NCBI RefSeq assembly: GCF_018860525.1
Contig: NZ_JAHKPM010000025.1
Location: forward strand, 1 to 64,000
Source: Vibrio hepatarius
Lineage (GTDB): Bacteria > Pseudomonadota > Gammaproteobacteria > Enterobacterales > Vibrionaceae
Length of the DNA stretch: 64,000 bases
Reading direction: 5' to 3'
Shown here: one piece after another, positions 40,862 through 49,763 of the stretch
Layout of the letters: each line of letters starts with the position of its first letter
Position numbering within the stretch: position 1 is the stretch's first letter
Program-made: the position numbers and the translations under genes
Notes under the pieces: model-generated
Told to the model about the DNA's origin: nothing
The model's input: only the letters and a program-made list of their open reading frames with translations
Databases searched by the model: none

Positions 40862-41704
40862 TTAACCTTTTTGAGCTGCAGCGACTTCTTCGGCAAAGCT
40901 CATACCTTCAGCCTTCTCGATACCTTCACCCACTTCTAAGCGAACAAAGTTAGTAACAGAAGCTGCGCGCTCTTTAAGAATTTCACCTACAGACTTTTTA
41001 GGTTCCATAACGAAAGCTTGACCAGTCAGAGATATCTCACCGGTAAATTTCTTCATACGACCAACAACCATCTTCTCTGCGATTTCAGCTGGTTTGCCTT
41101 CGTTTATAGCGATTTCTACTTGAACTGCTTTTTCTTTCTCTACTACGTCAGCTGGAACATCTTCTGGGTTCACATATTCAGGACGAGAGGCAGCTACGTG
41201 CATTGCAACATGCTTAAGTGTTTCTGTATCGCCTTCACCAGCAACAACAACACCGATTTTTTCACCATGACGGTAAGAAGCAATTGCAGTACCTTCAACG
41301 TATTGAACTCGACGAATGTTGATGTTTTCACCAATTTTAGTCACTAGAGCAATACGAGTATCTTCGAATTTCGCTTGTAGTTCTTCTACGCTCGCTTTTG
41401 TAGATAGAGCATGAAGAGCAACTTCTTGTGCAAACGCTGTAAAGTTTGCGTCTTTCGCTACAAAGTCAGTCTGACAGTTAACTTCAAGAAGTACAGCCGC
41501 ACCATTATCTTCTTTAATGATGATAGCACCTTCAGCCGCTATATTACCTGCTTTCTTAGCAGCTTTAGCAGCGCCTGATTTACGCATATTTTCAATTGCT
41601 AGTTCGACATCGCCGTCAGTTTCTACAAGCGCTTTCTTACATTCCATCATGCCTGCGCCAGTGCGGTCGCGCAGTTCTTTAACTAGAGCAGCAGTTACAG
41701 CCAT
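40862..41704 (-). CDS. tsf: Translation elongation factor Ts
   Basis: This 280-residue nucleotide exchange factor for EF-Tu has the N-terminal [23 protein letters not shown], the [10 protein letters not shown] contact region that inserts near the EF-Tu nucleotide site, and the two core subdomains. The length is close to that of E. coli (283). It follows rpsB, with two hairpins in the 132-base gap, as in other gammaproteobacteria. Confidence 0.98.
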   Translation of the reverse strand: MAVTAALVKELRDRTGAGMMECKKALVETDGDVELAIENMRKSGAAKAAKKAGNIAAEGAIIIKEDNGAAVLLEVNCQTDFVAKDANFTAFAQEVALHALSTKASVEELQAKFEDTRIALVTKIGENINIRRVQYVEGTAIASYRHGEKIGVVVAGEGDTETLKHVAMHVAASRPEYVNPEDVPADVVEKEKAVQVEIAINEGKPAEIAEKMVVGRMKKFTGEISLTGQAFVMEPKKSVGEILKERAASVTNFVRLEVGEGIEKAEGMSFAEEVAAAQKG

Positions 41705-41735
41705 TCCTCTATTCCTCAGTTTAATCTGGATTTGG

Positions 41736-41767
41736 TAAAAAACAGGGGCCTAAATCGTGGGCCCCTG
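41736..41767 (-). terminator. Terminator or attenuator between rpsB and tsf
   Basis: The perfect 8-base stem CAGGGGCC/GGCCCCTG with a 9-base loop is followed on the minus strand by T6. Partial termination here would give more S2 than EF-Ts. A second long stem, AACCTATGCAAA with its complement, lies at about 41784-41815 without a T-run. Confidence 0.85.
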
Positions 41768-41836
41768 CTGATAACTATAACTCAACCTATGCAAATTTTA
41801 GATTTTGCATAGGTTAAGTTTGGCTCAGAGCCGCTA

Positions 41837-42565
41837 TTATTCAGCTTCTACGAAACCGTCTTTTTCAGCAGCGCCAACTACGTCTTTGTTACGGCCTTCA
41901 GTTACTGAAGAAGCAGCAGCATTTAGGTATAGCTGTACCGCACGGATAGCATCATCGTTACCAGGAATAATGAAATCTATACCGTCTGGGTTAGAGTTAG
42001 TATCAACTACAGCGTAAACTGGGATACCTAGGTTGTTTGCTTCTTTAACTGCAATGTGCTCGTGATCTGCATCGATTACGAATAGAGCATCAGGTAGACC
42101 GCCCATGTCTTTGATACCGCCAAGAGACTTCTCTAGCTTCTCCATTTCACGAGTGCGCATTAGAGCTTCTTTCTTAGTCAACTTGTCAAAAGTACCGTCT
42201 TGAGATTGACTTTCAAGCTCTTTAAGACGCTTGATAGACTGACGAACAGTTTTGTAGTTTGTTAGCATACCACCAAGCCAGCGGTTGTTAACATAGAATT
42301 GGTTGCTTGCAATAGCAGCTTCTTTAACAGCTTCAGATGCAGCGCGTTTAGTACCTACAAATAGAACCTTACCTTTTTTCTCACCGACTTTAGCTAATTC
42401 AGATAGCGCGTCGTTGAACATTGGTACAGTTTTTTCTAGGTTGATGATATGAACACGGTTACGAGCACCAAAGATGAATGGCTTCATTTTTGGGTTCCAG
42501 TAACGAGTCTGGTGACCAAAGTGAACACCAGCTTTTAACATATCGCGCATTGATACAGTTGCCAT
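41837..42565 (-). CDS. rpsB: 30S ribosomal protein S2
   Basis: This is 242 residues from the ATG at 42565 ([25 protein letters not shown] cut short here), with GAGGAA at the right distance; E. coli S2 has 241. Known regions include [34 protein letters not shown] and [19 protein letters not shown]. It binds late on the 30S back near S1. It is the first gene of the rpsB-tsf operon and probably controls its own message through the leader next to it. Confidence 0.98.
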   Translation of the reverse strand: MATVSMRDMLKAGVHFGHQTRYWNPKMKPFIFGARNRVHIINLEKTVPMFNDALSELAKVGEKKGKVLFVGTKRAASEAVKEAAIASNQFYVNNRWLGGMLTNYKTVRQSIKRLKELESQSQDGTFDKLTKKEALMRTREMEKLEKSLGGIKDMGGLPDALFVIDADHEHIAVKEANNLGIPVYAVVDTNSNPDGIDFIIPGNDDAIRAVQLYLNAAASSVTEGRNKDVVGAAEKDGFVEAE

Positions 42566-42577
42566 TTTAAATTCCTC

Positions 42578-42635
42578 TATGGGGTTAGGCCTCCACAATC
42601 CCCATAACTCCGACTGAACTAACGATCAGCACCCC
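42578..42635 (-). promoter_or_regulatory. rpsB leader, probable S2 autoregulatory RNA
   Basis: In the minus-strand RNA, GGGGTGCTGATCGTTAG-type sequence is followed by a 7-base stem TATGGGG/CCCCATA (42600-42606 and 42578-42584) whose loop contains GGAGGCCTAA, and directly after it comes the rpsB ribosome-binding site. This resembles the conserved gammaproteobacterial rpsB leader to which S2 binds to repress translation. The match is from memory of the E. coli leader. Confidence 0.55.
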
Positions 42636-42915
42636 GGAATATGTGACGAATTGTGTGTGATTTAAAGATATATGTTTATTGGAAAGTCATCGGCTTCGCC
42701 AAAAAGGAGAGAACAGACAGCATTTCCGGCGCGTTTTATACCATATTTACACCTGTACTGGCTAGTAAAAAAACATTCACCCAGATTAACTAAAATGTTT
42801 CATGGTGCTAAGCCCATTTCTTAATCCATGAAGAATCATTCTCATTAGCTTTGCTTCCTGATAGAATGCATCCATTCGCGCTAATGAGTGCCATTGATTA
42901 AATTAGAGAAAACCG
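42636..42915. other. Divergent control region between rpsB and map
   Basis: This region should hold the promoters of rpsB and map. Near map there is a 9-base inverted repeat CTCATTAGC/GCTAATGAG (42841-42849 and 42880-42888) that spans the likely map promoter (TAGAAT at 42862-42867). No gene is seen. Confidence 0.45.
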
Positions 42916-43794
42916 ATGTCAATCAAGATAAAAACCTCAGCAGAAATTGAACGTATGCGCATAGCGGGTGCGTTAGCCGCCGAGATCCTTGAAATGATCG
43001 AACCTCATATTAAGGAAGGCGTAACAACTGACAAACTTAATCAGATTTGTCATGATTACGGGATTGAAAAAGGGGCTTATTCAGCGCCTCTTGATTACCA
43101 CGGATTCCCCAAGTCCATTTGTACATCCATTAATCATATTGTCTGTCATGGCATCCCTGCGTCAAAAGATGAAGTAGGAAGCAATGGTCAACCAAAGCCA
43201 GCTATACTTAAAAATGGAGATATCATAAACGTTGATATCACCGTGATAATTCCAACCGATGAAAATGCAGACCTCAGTGTACGCCCGCAAGGCTATCATG
43301 GTGATACATCAAAAATGTTCCTCGTTGGTGACGTTTCGCCTGCAGACAAACGCCTTTGCTTGGTAACTCAAGAAGCTTTATACGTTGGTATGCGCAAAGT
43401 AAAACCTGGAGCTACTGTCGGTGATATAGGCACTGCGATTGAAAAATACATCAAGGAAAATAATAAGAGGAATCCTCGCAATAAGTTTTCTATTGTGAAA
43501 GATTTCTGTGGCCATGGTATTGGCAACGAGTTCCACGAAGAACCACAAATTGTCCATTATAAAAACAACGACCGCCGCATTCTGGAAGAAGGAATGTGCT
43601 TTACTATTGAACCGATGATCAACAGCGGAAAATTTGGCGTTACCGTTGATGCCGAGGATGACTGGACTGTGTATACAGGAGACGGTAAAAAATCAGCCCA
43701 GTATGAACACACTATACTAGTCACAGATACGGGTTGTGAAGTTCTCACATTACGCCCAGATGATACCATCCCACGCATTATGGATAATGCTTAG
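42916..43794 (+). CDS. map: Methionine aminopeptidase type I, with insertions near the metal site
   Basis: This 292-residue enzyme removes the starting Met from new proteins. The five metal ligands are Asp107 (NVDITV), Asp130 (HGDTSKMF), His200 (FCGHGIG), Glu232 (FTIEPMI) and Glu264 (QYEHTI), and His79 is in the substrate site. E. coli Map has 264 residues and its first two ligands are 11 residues apart; here they are 23 apart because of an acidic, polar insert at about 113-125. Two smaller inserts lie at about 84-97 and 183-190. It stands alone and is divergent from rpsB. All catalytic residues are kept, so it should be active. Confidence 0.95.
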   Translation: MSIKIKTSAEIERMRIAGALAAEILEMIEPHIKEGVTTDKLNQICHDYGIEKGAYSAPLDYHGFPKSICTSINHIVCHGIPASKDEVGSNGQPKPAILKNGDIINVDITVIIPTDENADLSVRPQGYHGDTSKMFLVGDVSPADKRLCLVTQEALYVGMRKVKPGATVGDIGTAIEKYIKENNKRNPRNKFSIVKDFCGHGIGNEFHEEPQIVHYKNNDRRILEEGMCFTIEPMINSGKFGVTVDAEDDWTVYTGDGKKSAQYEHTILVTDTGCEVLTLRPDDTIPRIMDNA

Positions 43795-43803
43795 TTTCAC
43801 CGT

Positions 43804-43837
43804 AAAATATCCTCACTTCCTCGAGGATATTTTTTTA
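43804..43837 (+). terminator. Terminator after map
   Basis: The perfect 11-base stem AAAATATCCTC/GAGGATATTTT with an 8-base loop merges into a T-run. It lies 9 bases after the map stop and before glnD. Confidence 0.88.
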
Positions 43838-43892
43838 TTCTCGGCATTTTGGTAGATTGTTACACTATGGATGCTTTGCACGGATTTGCCAT

Positions 43893-46514
43893 ATGTGTTA
43901 TCAATCACCTTTAAGTTTGCTGGACAACCAAATATCAATCTCTGAACTTAAGTCTCAACTCAAGAAATTTGCTGATCACCAAAAAAACGAATTCATCAAT
44001 CACCACTCAATCACTGAACTTGTGTTTGGTCGTGCAAAATATATGGATTTACTTCTCAATAGACTCTGGCAACATTTTGGTTTTACTCAACACTATCATG
44101 TCAGCTTAGTCGCCGTCGGTGGCTATGGCAGAGGTGAATTACACCCTCTTTCGGATATTGATATATTGATAGTCTCCGAACAATCCCTGCCAGAGGATCT
44201 GAATGGAAAAATCAGTAGCTTTATCACTCTATTATGGGATCTTAAACTCGAAATTGGGCATGCAGTAAGAACCATTGAAGAATGTTCATCTATTGGGCGA
44301 GAAGACTTAACTGTTGCAACCAATTTACAAGAAGCTCGACTATTGTGCGGCTGTGAAGAAACCTTCAACAAACTAAATCAAGCAATCCATTCCGAATCAT
44401 TTTGGCCTAGTGACATTTTCTATAAAGCTAAGGTTCAAGAACAGCGAGACCGTCATGCAAGATACCATGACACTACCTACAATTTAGAGCCAGACATCAA
44501 ATCAACACCAGGCGGCTTACGTGATATTCATACCTTAAGTTGGATTGCAAGGCGGCATTTTGGTGCCACATCTTTGCTTGAAATGAGCGAGTATGGCTTC
44601 CTAACCGATGCCGAATACCGTGAATTGCTAGAGTGCCAAGATTATCTTTGGCGCGTTCGTTTTGCTCTCCACTTACAACTAAAAAGATACGACAATAGGC
44701 TGACTTTCGCCCATCAAGTGCAAGTCGCAGAATGTCTTGGCTTTGTTGGTGAAGCTAATAGTGGCATTGAGATGATGATGAAAGAGTTCTATCGTACACT
44801 CAGACGTGTCGCTGAACTCAACAAGATGTTACTTAAGCTTTTTGACCAAGCCATTTTGGAGAACGGTATTGAGAGTGCACCAGTCATTCTAAGTAGAGAC
44901 TTTCAAAGGCGAGGACCTTTAATAGAGGCGCGTAAGCCAGCATTATTTCAATCTCGCCCAGAAACGATTCTTGATATGTTTTTGCATATTGCTAATGATT
45001 CAACGATCGAAAGTGTCGCCCCAGCAACACTTCGGCAATTAAGAACAGCTCGACGCCGATTAAATACGTTCCTTCACACGATTCCAGTAGCACGTAAAAA
45101 ATTCATCGAACTTTGCCGCCACCCAAACTCACTCACCAGAGCATTCACTTTAATGCATAAACTTGGTGTGCTCGCAACCTATTTGCCTCAATGGAGCCAA
45201 ATTGTTGGCCAAATGCAATTTGACTTATTCCATGTTTATACCGTTGATGAGCATAGCGTTCGTCTCCTTCAGCATATTAACACCTTTAATCAACCAGAAA
45301 ATCATCCAAAACATCCCATTTGTTGTGAAGTTTTTCCTCGTATACAAAAAAAGGAACTACTGATCATCGCTGCCATCTTTCATGATATAGCCAAAGGCCG
45401 TGGTGGTGACCATTCTATCCTCGGCGCAGATGAAGCTTATGAATTCTGTAAAGAACATGGCTTGTCCAACCCAGAAGCTAAACTGGTTTCTTGGCTGGTT
45501 AAATACCATTTATTAATGTCAGTGACAGCTCAAAGACGTGATATTTACGATCCTGATGTGATCAGTGAATTTGCGAGACAAGTTCGGGATGAAGAATATT
45601 TAGAATATTTAGTTTGCTTAACCGTCGCAGATATCTGCGCAACTAACCCAAGTTTATGGAACAGTTGGAAGCGTACGTTATTGGCCGAGTTATTTTATTC
45701 GACTCAAAGAGCGTTGCGCCGAGGGTTAGAAAACCCTGTTGATGTACGTGAAAGGATCCGTCACAACCAACAACTCGCCTCAGCTCAGCTGCGCAAGGAA
45801 GGGTTTAATTCTAGAGAAATAGAACTACTATGGCAAAGATTCAAGGCTGATTATTTTTTACGCCATTCACATAAACAAATTGCTTGGCATTGCTCGCACC
45901 TGCTTCGCCACAGCGATCATAGCCAACCAATAGTTCTAATTTCAAAAAAGGCAACTCGTGGTGGTACAGAAGTCTTTGTCTATAGCCGCGACCAACGTGC
46001 ACTTTTCGCCACCATTGTCGCTGAATTAGACAGGAGAAATTTCAACGTACATGATGCTCAAGTAATGACGAGCAAAGATGGTTATGTACTCGATACCTTT
46101 ATAGTACTCGATCACCACGGCAATACTATTGATGAAAATCGCCATAATGCCGTTATTAAACATTTGGTTCGCGTACTTAGAGATGGACGTACAACTAAAA
46201 TAAAGACTCGCAAGCCCCATAGAAATCTACAACACTTTAAAGTCAAAACTCGAATTGAATTTCTACCTGCAAAAGGTAAAAAGCGCACCTTTCTAGAATT
46301 TGTTGCTCTCGATACTCCCGGTTTATTAGCCATTGTTGGGGCGACATTTTCCGACTTAAACTTGCACCTCCATGCCGCTAAGATCACAACAATAGGTGAA
46401 CGTGCAGAAGACTTATTTATCATTACAAATGCACATGGTATTAAACTGACTGACGAGGAAGAGTTACAGCTTAATGAACGACTCGCAGCGAATATTACCA
46501 AGTTAGCCCCATAA
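43893..46514 (+). CDS. glnD: Bifunctional uridylyltransferase/uridylyl-removing enzyme
   Basis: This is 873 residues from the ATG at 43893 (MCYQSPLSLL), preceded by GGAT; a TTG further up at 43857 is less likely. It senses glutamine and uridylylates or de-uridylylates P-II, whose gene glnB is also in this window. The nucleotidyltransferase motif GGYGRGELHPLSDIDILIV is at 76-94, an HD domain with FHDIAKGRGGDHS is near 495, and two ACT glutamine-binding domains occupy the C-terminus (from about 690 and 800). E. coli GlnD has 890 residues. Confidence 0.96.
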   Translation: MCYQSPLSLLDNQISISELKSQLKKFADHQKNEFINHHSITELVFGRAKYMDLLLNRLWQHFGFTQHYHVSLVAVGGYGRGELHPLSDIDILIVSEQSLPEDLNGKISSFITLLWDLKLEIGHAVRTIEECSSIGREDLTVATNLQEARLLCGCEETFNKLNQAIHSESFWPSDIFYKAKVQEQRDRHARYHDTTYNLEPDIKSTPGGLRDIHTLSWIARRHFGATSLLEMSEYGFLTDAEYRELLECQDYLWRVRFALHLQLKRYDNRLTFAHQVQVAECLGFVGEANSGIEMMMKEFYRTLRRVAELNKMLLKLFDQAILENGIESAPVILSRDFQRRGPLIEARKPALFQSRPETILDMFLHIANDSTIESVAPATLRQLRTARRRLNTFLHTIPVARKKFIELCRHPNSLTRAFTLMHKLGVLATYLPQWSQIVGQMQFDLFHVYTVDEHSVRLLQHINTFNQPENHPKHPICCEVFPRIQKKELLIIAAIFHDIAKGRGGDHSILGADEAYEFCKEHGLSNPEAKLVSWLVKYHLLMSVTAQRRDIYDPDVISEFARQVRDEEYLEYLVCLTVADICATNPSLWNSWKRTLLAELFYSTQRALRRGLENPVDVRERIRHNQQLASAQLRKEGFNSREIELLWQRFKADYFLRHSHKQIAWHCSHLLRHSDHSQPIVLISKKATRGGTEVFVYSRDQRALFATIVAELDRRNFNVHDAQVMTSKDGYVLDTFIVLDHHGNTIDENRHNAVIKHLVRVLRDGRTTKIKTRKPHRNLQHFKVKTRIEFLPAKGKKRTFLEFVALDTPGLLAIVGATFSDLNLHLHAAKITTIGERAEDLFIITNAHGIKLTDEEELQLNERLAANITKLAP

Positions 46515-46642
46515 GCGATCTTGTCCACAAGTTGCAAAGGTAGCCTGGAAATCAACTACCTCCAGCCTGATTCCACTGCTACATTAGTGGAACTGGTTGT
46601 CATGTAAATCATTAACACAGATTTAAACATAAGAGGTCGCCT

Positions 46643-47026
46643 ATGTTCCCACACCTCACAGCTTTAGGGATTCAAGAGCCTAAACAAATTGAACGTTACT
46701 CCCTCAGGCAAGAAGCGCATAAAGACGTATTAAAAATCTACTTTCGCAAACAAAAAGGTGAACTGTTTGCAAAAAGTGTTAAATTCAAATATCCGCGTCA
46801 GGTAAAAAATGTCTTGGTGGATGGAGGCAGCAATAAATACAGAGAAATCACTGAAATCAATCGCAATCTAACACTCATTATTGACGAGTTAAACACAATC
46901 ACTAAACCTGAAAAGCTCGCTAAAGTCGATACTAAGGAAAAAATTCTTTCCGATCTACGTCACCTTGAAAAAGTTGTATCGAGTAAGATAGCAGAAATCG
47001 AAGCCGATCTTGAAAAGCTCAAATAA
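46643..47026 (+). CDS. yaeH: YaeH-type protein (DUF3461/UPF0325)
   Basis: This 127-residue soluble protein has no signal peptide. [36 protein letters not shown] (shortened: [22 protein letters not shown]) is the characteristic start of the DUF3461 family, and the C-terminal half is a charged helix ([20 protein letters not shown]). The function is unknown. In E. coli yaeH is also near glnD. An AAGAGGT site precedes the ATG. Confidence 0.88.
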   Translation: MFPHLTALGIQEPKQIERYSLRQEAHKDVLKIYFRKQKGELFAKSVKFKYPRQVKNVLVDGGSNKYREITEINRNLTLIIDELNTITKPEKLAKVDTKEKILSDLRHLEKVVSSKIAEIEADLEKLK

Positions 47027-47034
47027 AGACAAAT

Positions 47035-47049
47035 AGGGGCCAAGCCCCT
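47035..47049. terminator. Short hairpin between convergent yaeH and pgpA
   Basis: The 6-base GC-rich stem AGGGGC/GCCCCT has a 3-base loop. No clear T-run follows on either strand, so termination here would be weak. Confidence 0.4.
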
Positions 47050-47114
47050 GCTAATAAATAGTGAACTCGATTTCTCAACTATCTAAAGTAACCACATACA
47101 AACTCTAACTGTGA

Positions 47115-47618
47115 TCACATCCAACCAGCGTATTTTCCGACTAGATAAAGAGAGACAAACGCCATAACACCAGCAACAATATCATCAAGCATGATACCAA
47201 AACCACCATGCACATGCTTATCCAACCAACTAATAGGCCACGGCTTAACCATATCGAAAAACCTGAAAAGCAAAAATCCTGTTAATACCCATTTCCAATC
47301 TGTCGAAGAAAGATCAAACAAAGGGACAACAAGCATAGTGATCCAAAAGCCTACAAACTCATCCCACACAATAGCGCCGTGATCGTGGACACCCATATCA
47401 TCTGAAGTAACTTGGCATATTTTTTTTCCGACCAATGCCGCTACCACAAGAGCAAAAAAATAGATCGGCAGAGGCAATTTTACCAACAAAAGATAAAACG
47501 GGATAGCAGCCAGCGTTCCCACAGTTCCAGGCATAATAGGTGATAAGCCACTACCAAACCCTGTTGCCAAAAGATGCCAAGGGTTTTTAAGCGAAATAAA
47601 TACTAATGGATTTGTCAT
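47115..47618 (-). CDS. pgpA: Phosphatidylglycerophosphatase A
   Basis: This 167-residue inner-membrane enzyme dephosphorylates phosphatidylglycerol phosphate. Markers are GFGSGLSPIMPGTVGTLAAIP near the start, DDMGVHDHGAIVWDEFVGFW in the middle, and GGFGIMLDDIVAGVMAF near the end, with several membrane segments. It lies 8 bases after thiL, the conserved order nusB-thiL-pgpA. Confidence 0.95.
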   Translation of the reverse strand: MTNPLVFISLKNPWHLLATGFGSGLSPIMPGTVGTLAAIPFYLLLVKLPLPIYFFALVVAALVGKKICQVTSDDMGVHDHGAIVWDEFVGFWITMLVVPLFDLSSTDWKWVLTGFLLFRFFDMVKPWPISWLDKHVHGGFGIMLDDIVAGVMAFVSLYLVGKYAGWM

Positions 47619-47626
47619 ACTACTAA

Positions 47627-48598
47627 TTAATCTTGTTTAAAATGATCGAATCCCTGTAGAGCCCAGTCCACAGGTTTTCCTTTATTGGACAATTCAAAAA
47701 AGTCTTTATGGCGAATTTGACCGATACAGCTTATTTTACAGCCACAATGGGCCAGGGCGATATCAATCATACCTTTATGTTGCTCAGGTACGGTAAAACA
47801 CAACTCATATTCCTCACCACTGGTGAGGGCATAATGTTGAGCTTTATCTATACTGCCCATAAATTGAATAAGTTGGTTAGAAACGGGTAACTGGGTAATT
47901 TCCAGATGAGCACCCACACCCGAGCGTTTAAGAACATGCCGCAGATCAGCAACTAGCCCATCAGAAATATCAATGGCAGAGCTTGCAAGGCCAAGTAGAG
48001 CCTGACCAGCTAAAATACGTGGAGTTGCCAAATAGTGAGACTTCTCAAGCTGCTCGGAAAATGGCTTATTGCGTAACTCTGTGTTTAGAATGACATCTAG
48101 CCCTGCCTTACTATCACCCAGCTCGCCTGTCACATATATCCAGTCGCCCACTTGGGCGCCATCTCGCCTCAACGCCTTAGCGGGGTCAACAAACCCCTGC
48201 ACGGTGAGTGTCAGACTTAATGGCCCTTTAGTCGTATCGCCACCAATTAACTGGATACCAAAATAGTTCGCAAGCTCAAAAAAGGAATCACAAAAAGGCG
48301 CTAACCAAGATTCATCTAACTCAGGAAACGTTAAAGCAAAAGAAACCCATGCAGGAGTTGCCCCCATTGCAGCCAAATCACTAATATTAGCCGCCAATGC
48401 TTTATGTGCTATCCAAGCTGGATTAGCATCTTCAAGGAAATGAGTACCCGCTACCAGAGTATCGGTACTAATCGCTAAAGACATGCCATTAGGTACCTTA
48501 ACTAATGCACAATCGTCCCCTGCCGCCAACAACACATCTTTACGTGGAGACTGTCGACCTACAAAATATTTATCAATTAGATTAAATTCACCAAACAT
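47627..48598 (-). CDS. thiL: Thiamine-monophosphate kinase
   Basis: This is 323 residues from the ATG at 48598 (MFGEFNLIDKYF), the usual start for ThiL; the frame is open upstream but runs through a terminator. It phosphorylates thiamine monophosphate to the active diphosphate. LLAAGDDCALVKVPNG, ISTDTLVAGTHFL, LAANISDLAAMGATPAW, GDTTKGPLSLTLTVQG and SSAIDISDGLVADL are the family motifs for ATP and magnesium binding. Confidence 0.96.
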   Translation of the reverse strand: MFGEFNLIDKYFVGRQSPRKDVLLAAGDDCALVKVPNGMSLAISTDTLVAGTHFLEDANPAWIAHKALAANISDLAAMGATPAWVSFALTFPELDESWLAPFCDSFFELANYFGIQLIGGDTTKGPLSLTLTVQGFVDPAKALRRDGAQVGDWIYVTGELGDSKAGLDVILNTELRNKPFSEQLEKSHYLATPRILAGQALLGLASSAIDISDGLVADLRHVLKRSGVGAHLEITQLPVSNQLIQFMGSIDKAQHYALTSGEEYELCFTVPEQHKGMIDIALAHCGCKISCIGQIRHKDFFELSNKGKPVDWALQGFDHFKQD

Positions 48599-48622
48599 AA
48601 TATTCAATGTAACGTGCGATAT

Positions 48623-48652
48623 AAAAAAGGTCAGCATTTGCTGACCTTTTTT
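48623..48652 (-). terminator. Terminator between nusB and thiL
   Basis: A near-perfect stem A6-GGTCAGCA / TGCTGACC-T6 has a 2-base core loop. On the minus strand it starts directly after the nusB stop. thiL follows 25 bases later, so it may attenuate thiL-pgpA. Confidence 0.8.
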
Positions 48653-48654
48653 AA

Positions 48655-49131
48655 TTATTTTGACTGTTTTTTACGAACATGTGGTGCCGCTTTATCCAAA
48701 ACACCATTCACAAACTTATGACTTTCTTCCGCAGCAAAGACTTTTGCCAATTCTATGGCTTCATTAATAACGACTTTGTATGGTACATCTTCACGGCGAG
48801 TCATTTCGTACATTGCAAGGCGGAGCAAGGCCAGCTCCATCATATCCAAATCTTGCATCGGACGAGCAGTATAGGGACGGATCTTGCTATCCAGTTCCAT
48901 GTGACTTAACACAACACCTGTTAGAAGGTCACGGAAGTATACAACATCCGTATCTGGTGCAATCAATGCAGGCTCAGCAGCATGATGTTCTTCTTCATCA
49001 TATTTGCCGCCAGATAAAAACTGCTCTTCAATAGTGGCAACATTTTCTTTAGTAATTTGCCATGAGTAGATCGCTTGCAGAGCGAATCGACGTGCATTAC
49101 GACGTGCGGCTGGTTTCACACTGGCCCCCAT
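48655..49131 (-). CDS. nusB: Transcription antitermination protein NusB
   Basis: This 158-residue all-helical protein has [20 protein letters not shown] at its start and the C-terminal [32 protein letters not shown]. It binds boxA RNA with S10 during rRNA transcription. Its ATG overlaps the ribH stop by one base (TAATG), so the two are translationally coupled. It carries a slightly longer central insert ([20 protein letters not shown]) than the E. coli protein (139 residues). Confidence 0.96.
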   Translation of the reverse strand: MGASVKPAARRNARRFALQAIYSWQITKENVATIEEQFLSGGKYDEEEHHAAEPALIAPDTDVVYFRDLLTGVVLSHMELDSKIRPYTARPMQDLDMMELALLRLAMYEMTRREDVPYKVVINEAIELAKVFAAEESHKFVNGVLDKAAPHVRKKQSK

Positions 49132-49601
49132 TAGGAATCTATTTCAGATAGAACGTTAATCATTTCAAGTGCGCTTAGTGCGGCCTCTGCACCTTTATTA
49201 CCAGCCTTGGTTCCCGCGCGCTCAATTGCTTGGTCAATTGTATCAACAGTTAAAACTCCAAATGCAACTGGAAGGCTAAATTCCAACGACACTTGAGCCA
49301 AACCCTTGTTACACTCACTGCAAACATAATCAAAATGAGGTGTACCACCACGGATCACTGTACCAAGCGATACAATAGCATCAAACTTACCCGTTTTTGC
49401 TACACGTTGGGCAACCAAAGGAAGCTCAACTGCACCAGGGCAGCGAACAACCGTAATATTATCATCACCAACTTGCCCATGACGCTTTAAAGTATCGATT
49501 GCACCAGATAATAGACTTTCGTTAATAAAACTGTTGAAACGAGAAATAACGATAGCAATTTTTGCATTTGGCGCTGGGAAGCCACCCTCGATCACTTTCA
49601 T
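49131..49601 (-). CDS. ribH: 6,7-dimethyl-8-ribityllumazine synthase
   Basis: This is 156 residues from the ATG at 49601 ([20 protein letters not shown]), with AAAGGAAAGC upstream; the longer open frame has no support. It condenses the pyrimidine from RibD with dihydroxybutanone phosphate from RibB, giving the substrate of riboflavin synthase. [34 protein letters not shown] and [15 protein letters not shown] are family motifs (His in the last is catalytic). Confidence 0.97.
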   Translation of the reverse strand: MKVIEGGFPAPNAKIAIVISRFNSFINESLLSGAIDTLKRHGQVGDDNITVVRCPGAVELPLVAQRVAKTGKFDAIVSLGTVIRGGTPHFDYVCSECNKGLAQVSLEFSLPVAFGVLTVDTIDQAIERAGTKAGNKGAEAALSALEMINVLSEIDS

Positions 49602-49763
49602 AAGCTTTCCTTTAACTATGTTCATCAAGTGAGAATCGCCGGATTCTAGCACAAACCTGTGATCAATATCTAATGGAAATTTGCCATTCCTCAGCAAGCA
49701 GGGCAGCTCTCAAAAGATGTGCCTGAATGGTTATTTTAGCTAAAGAACTATTCAGTCGTAACA

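Noticed and set aside
42795..42850. Fur box near the map promoter
   Set aside because: Agreement with the 19-base Fur consensus is poor by eye.
44123..44371. Open frames on the opposite strand inside glnD and many other core genes
   Set aside because: They overlap well-supported genes in another frame and have no recognisable motifs.
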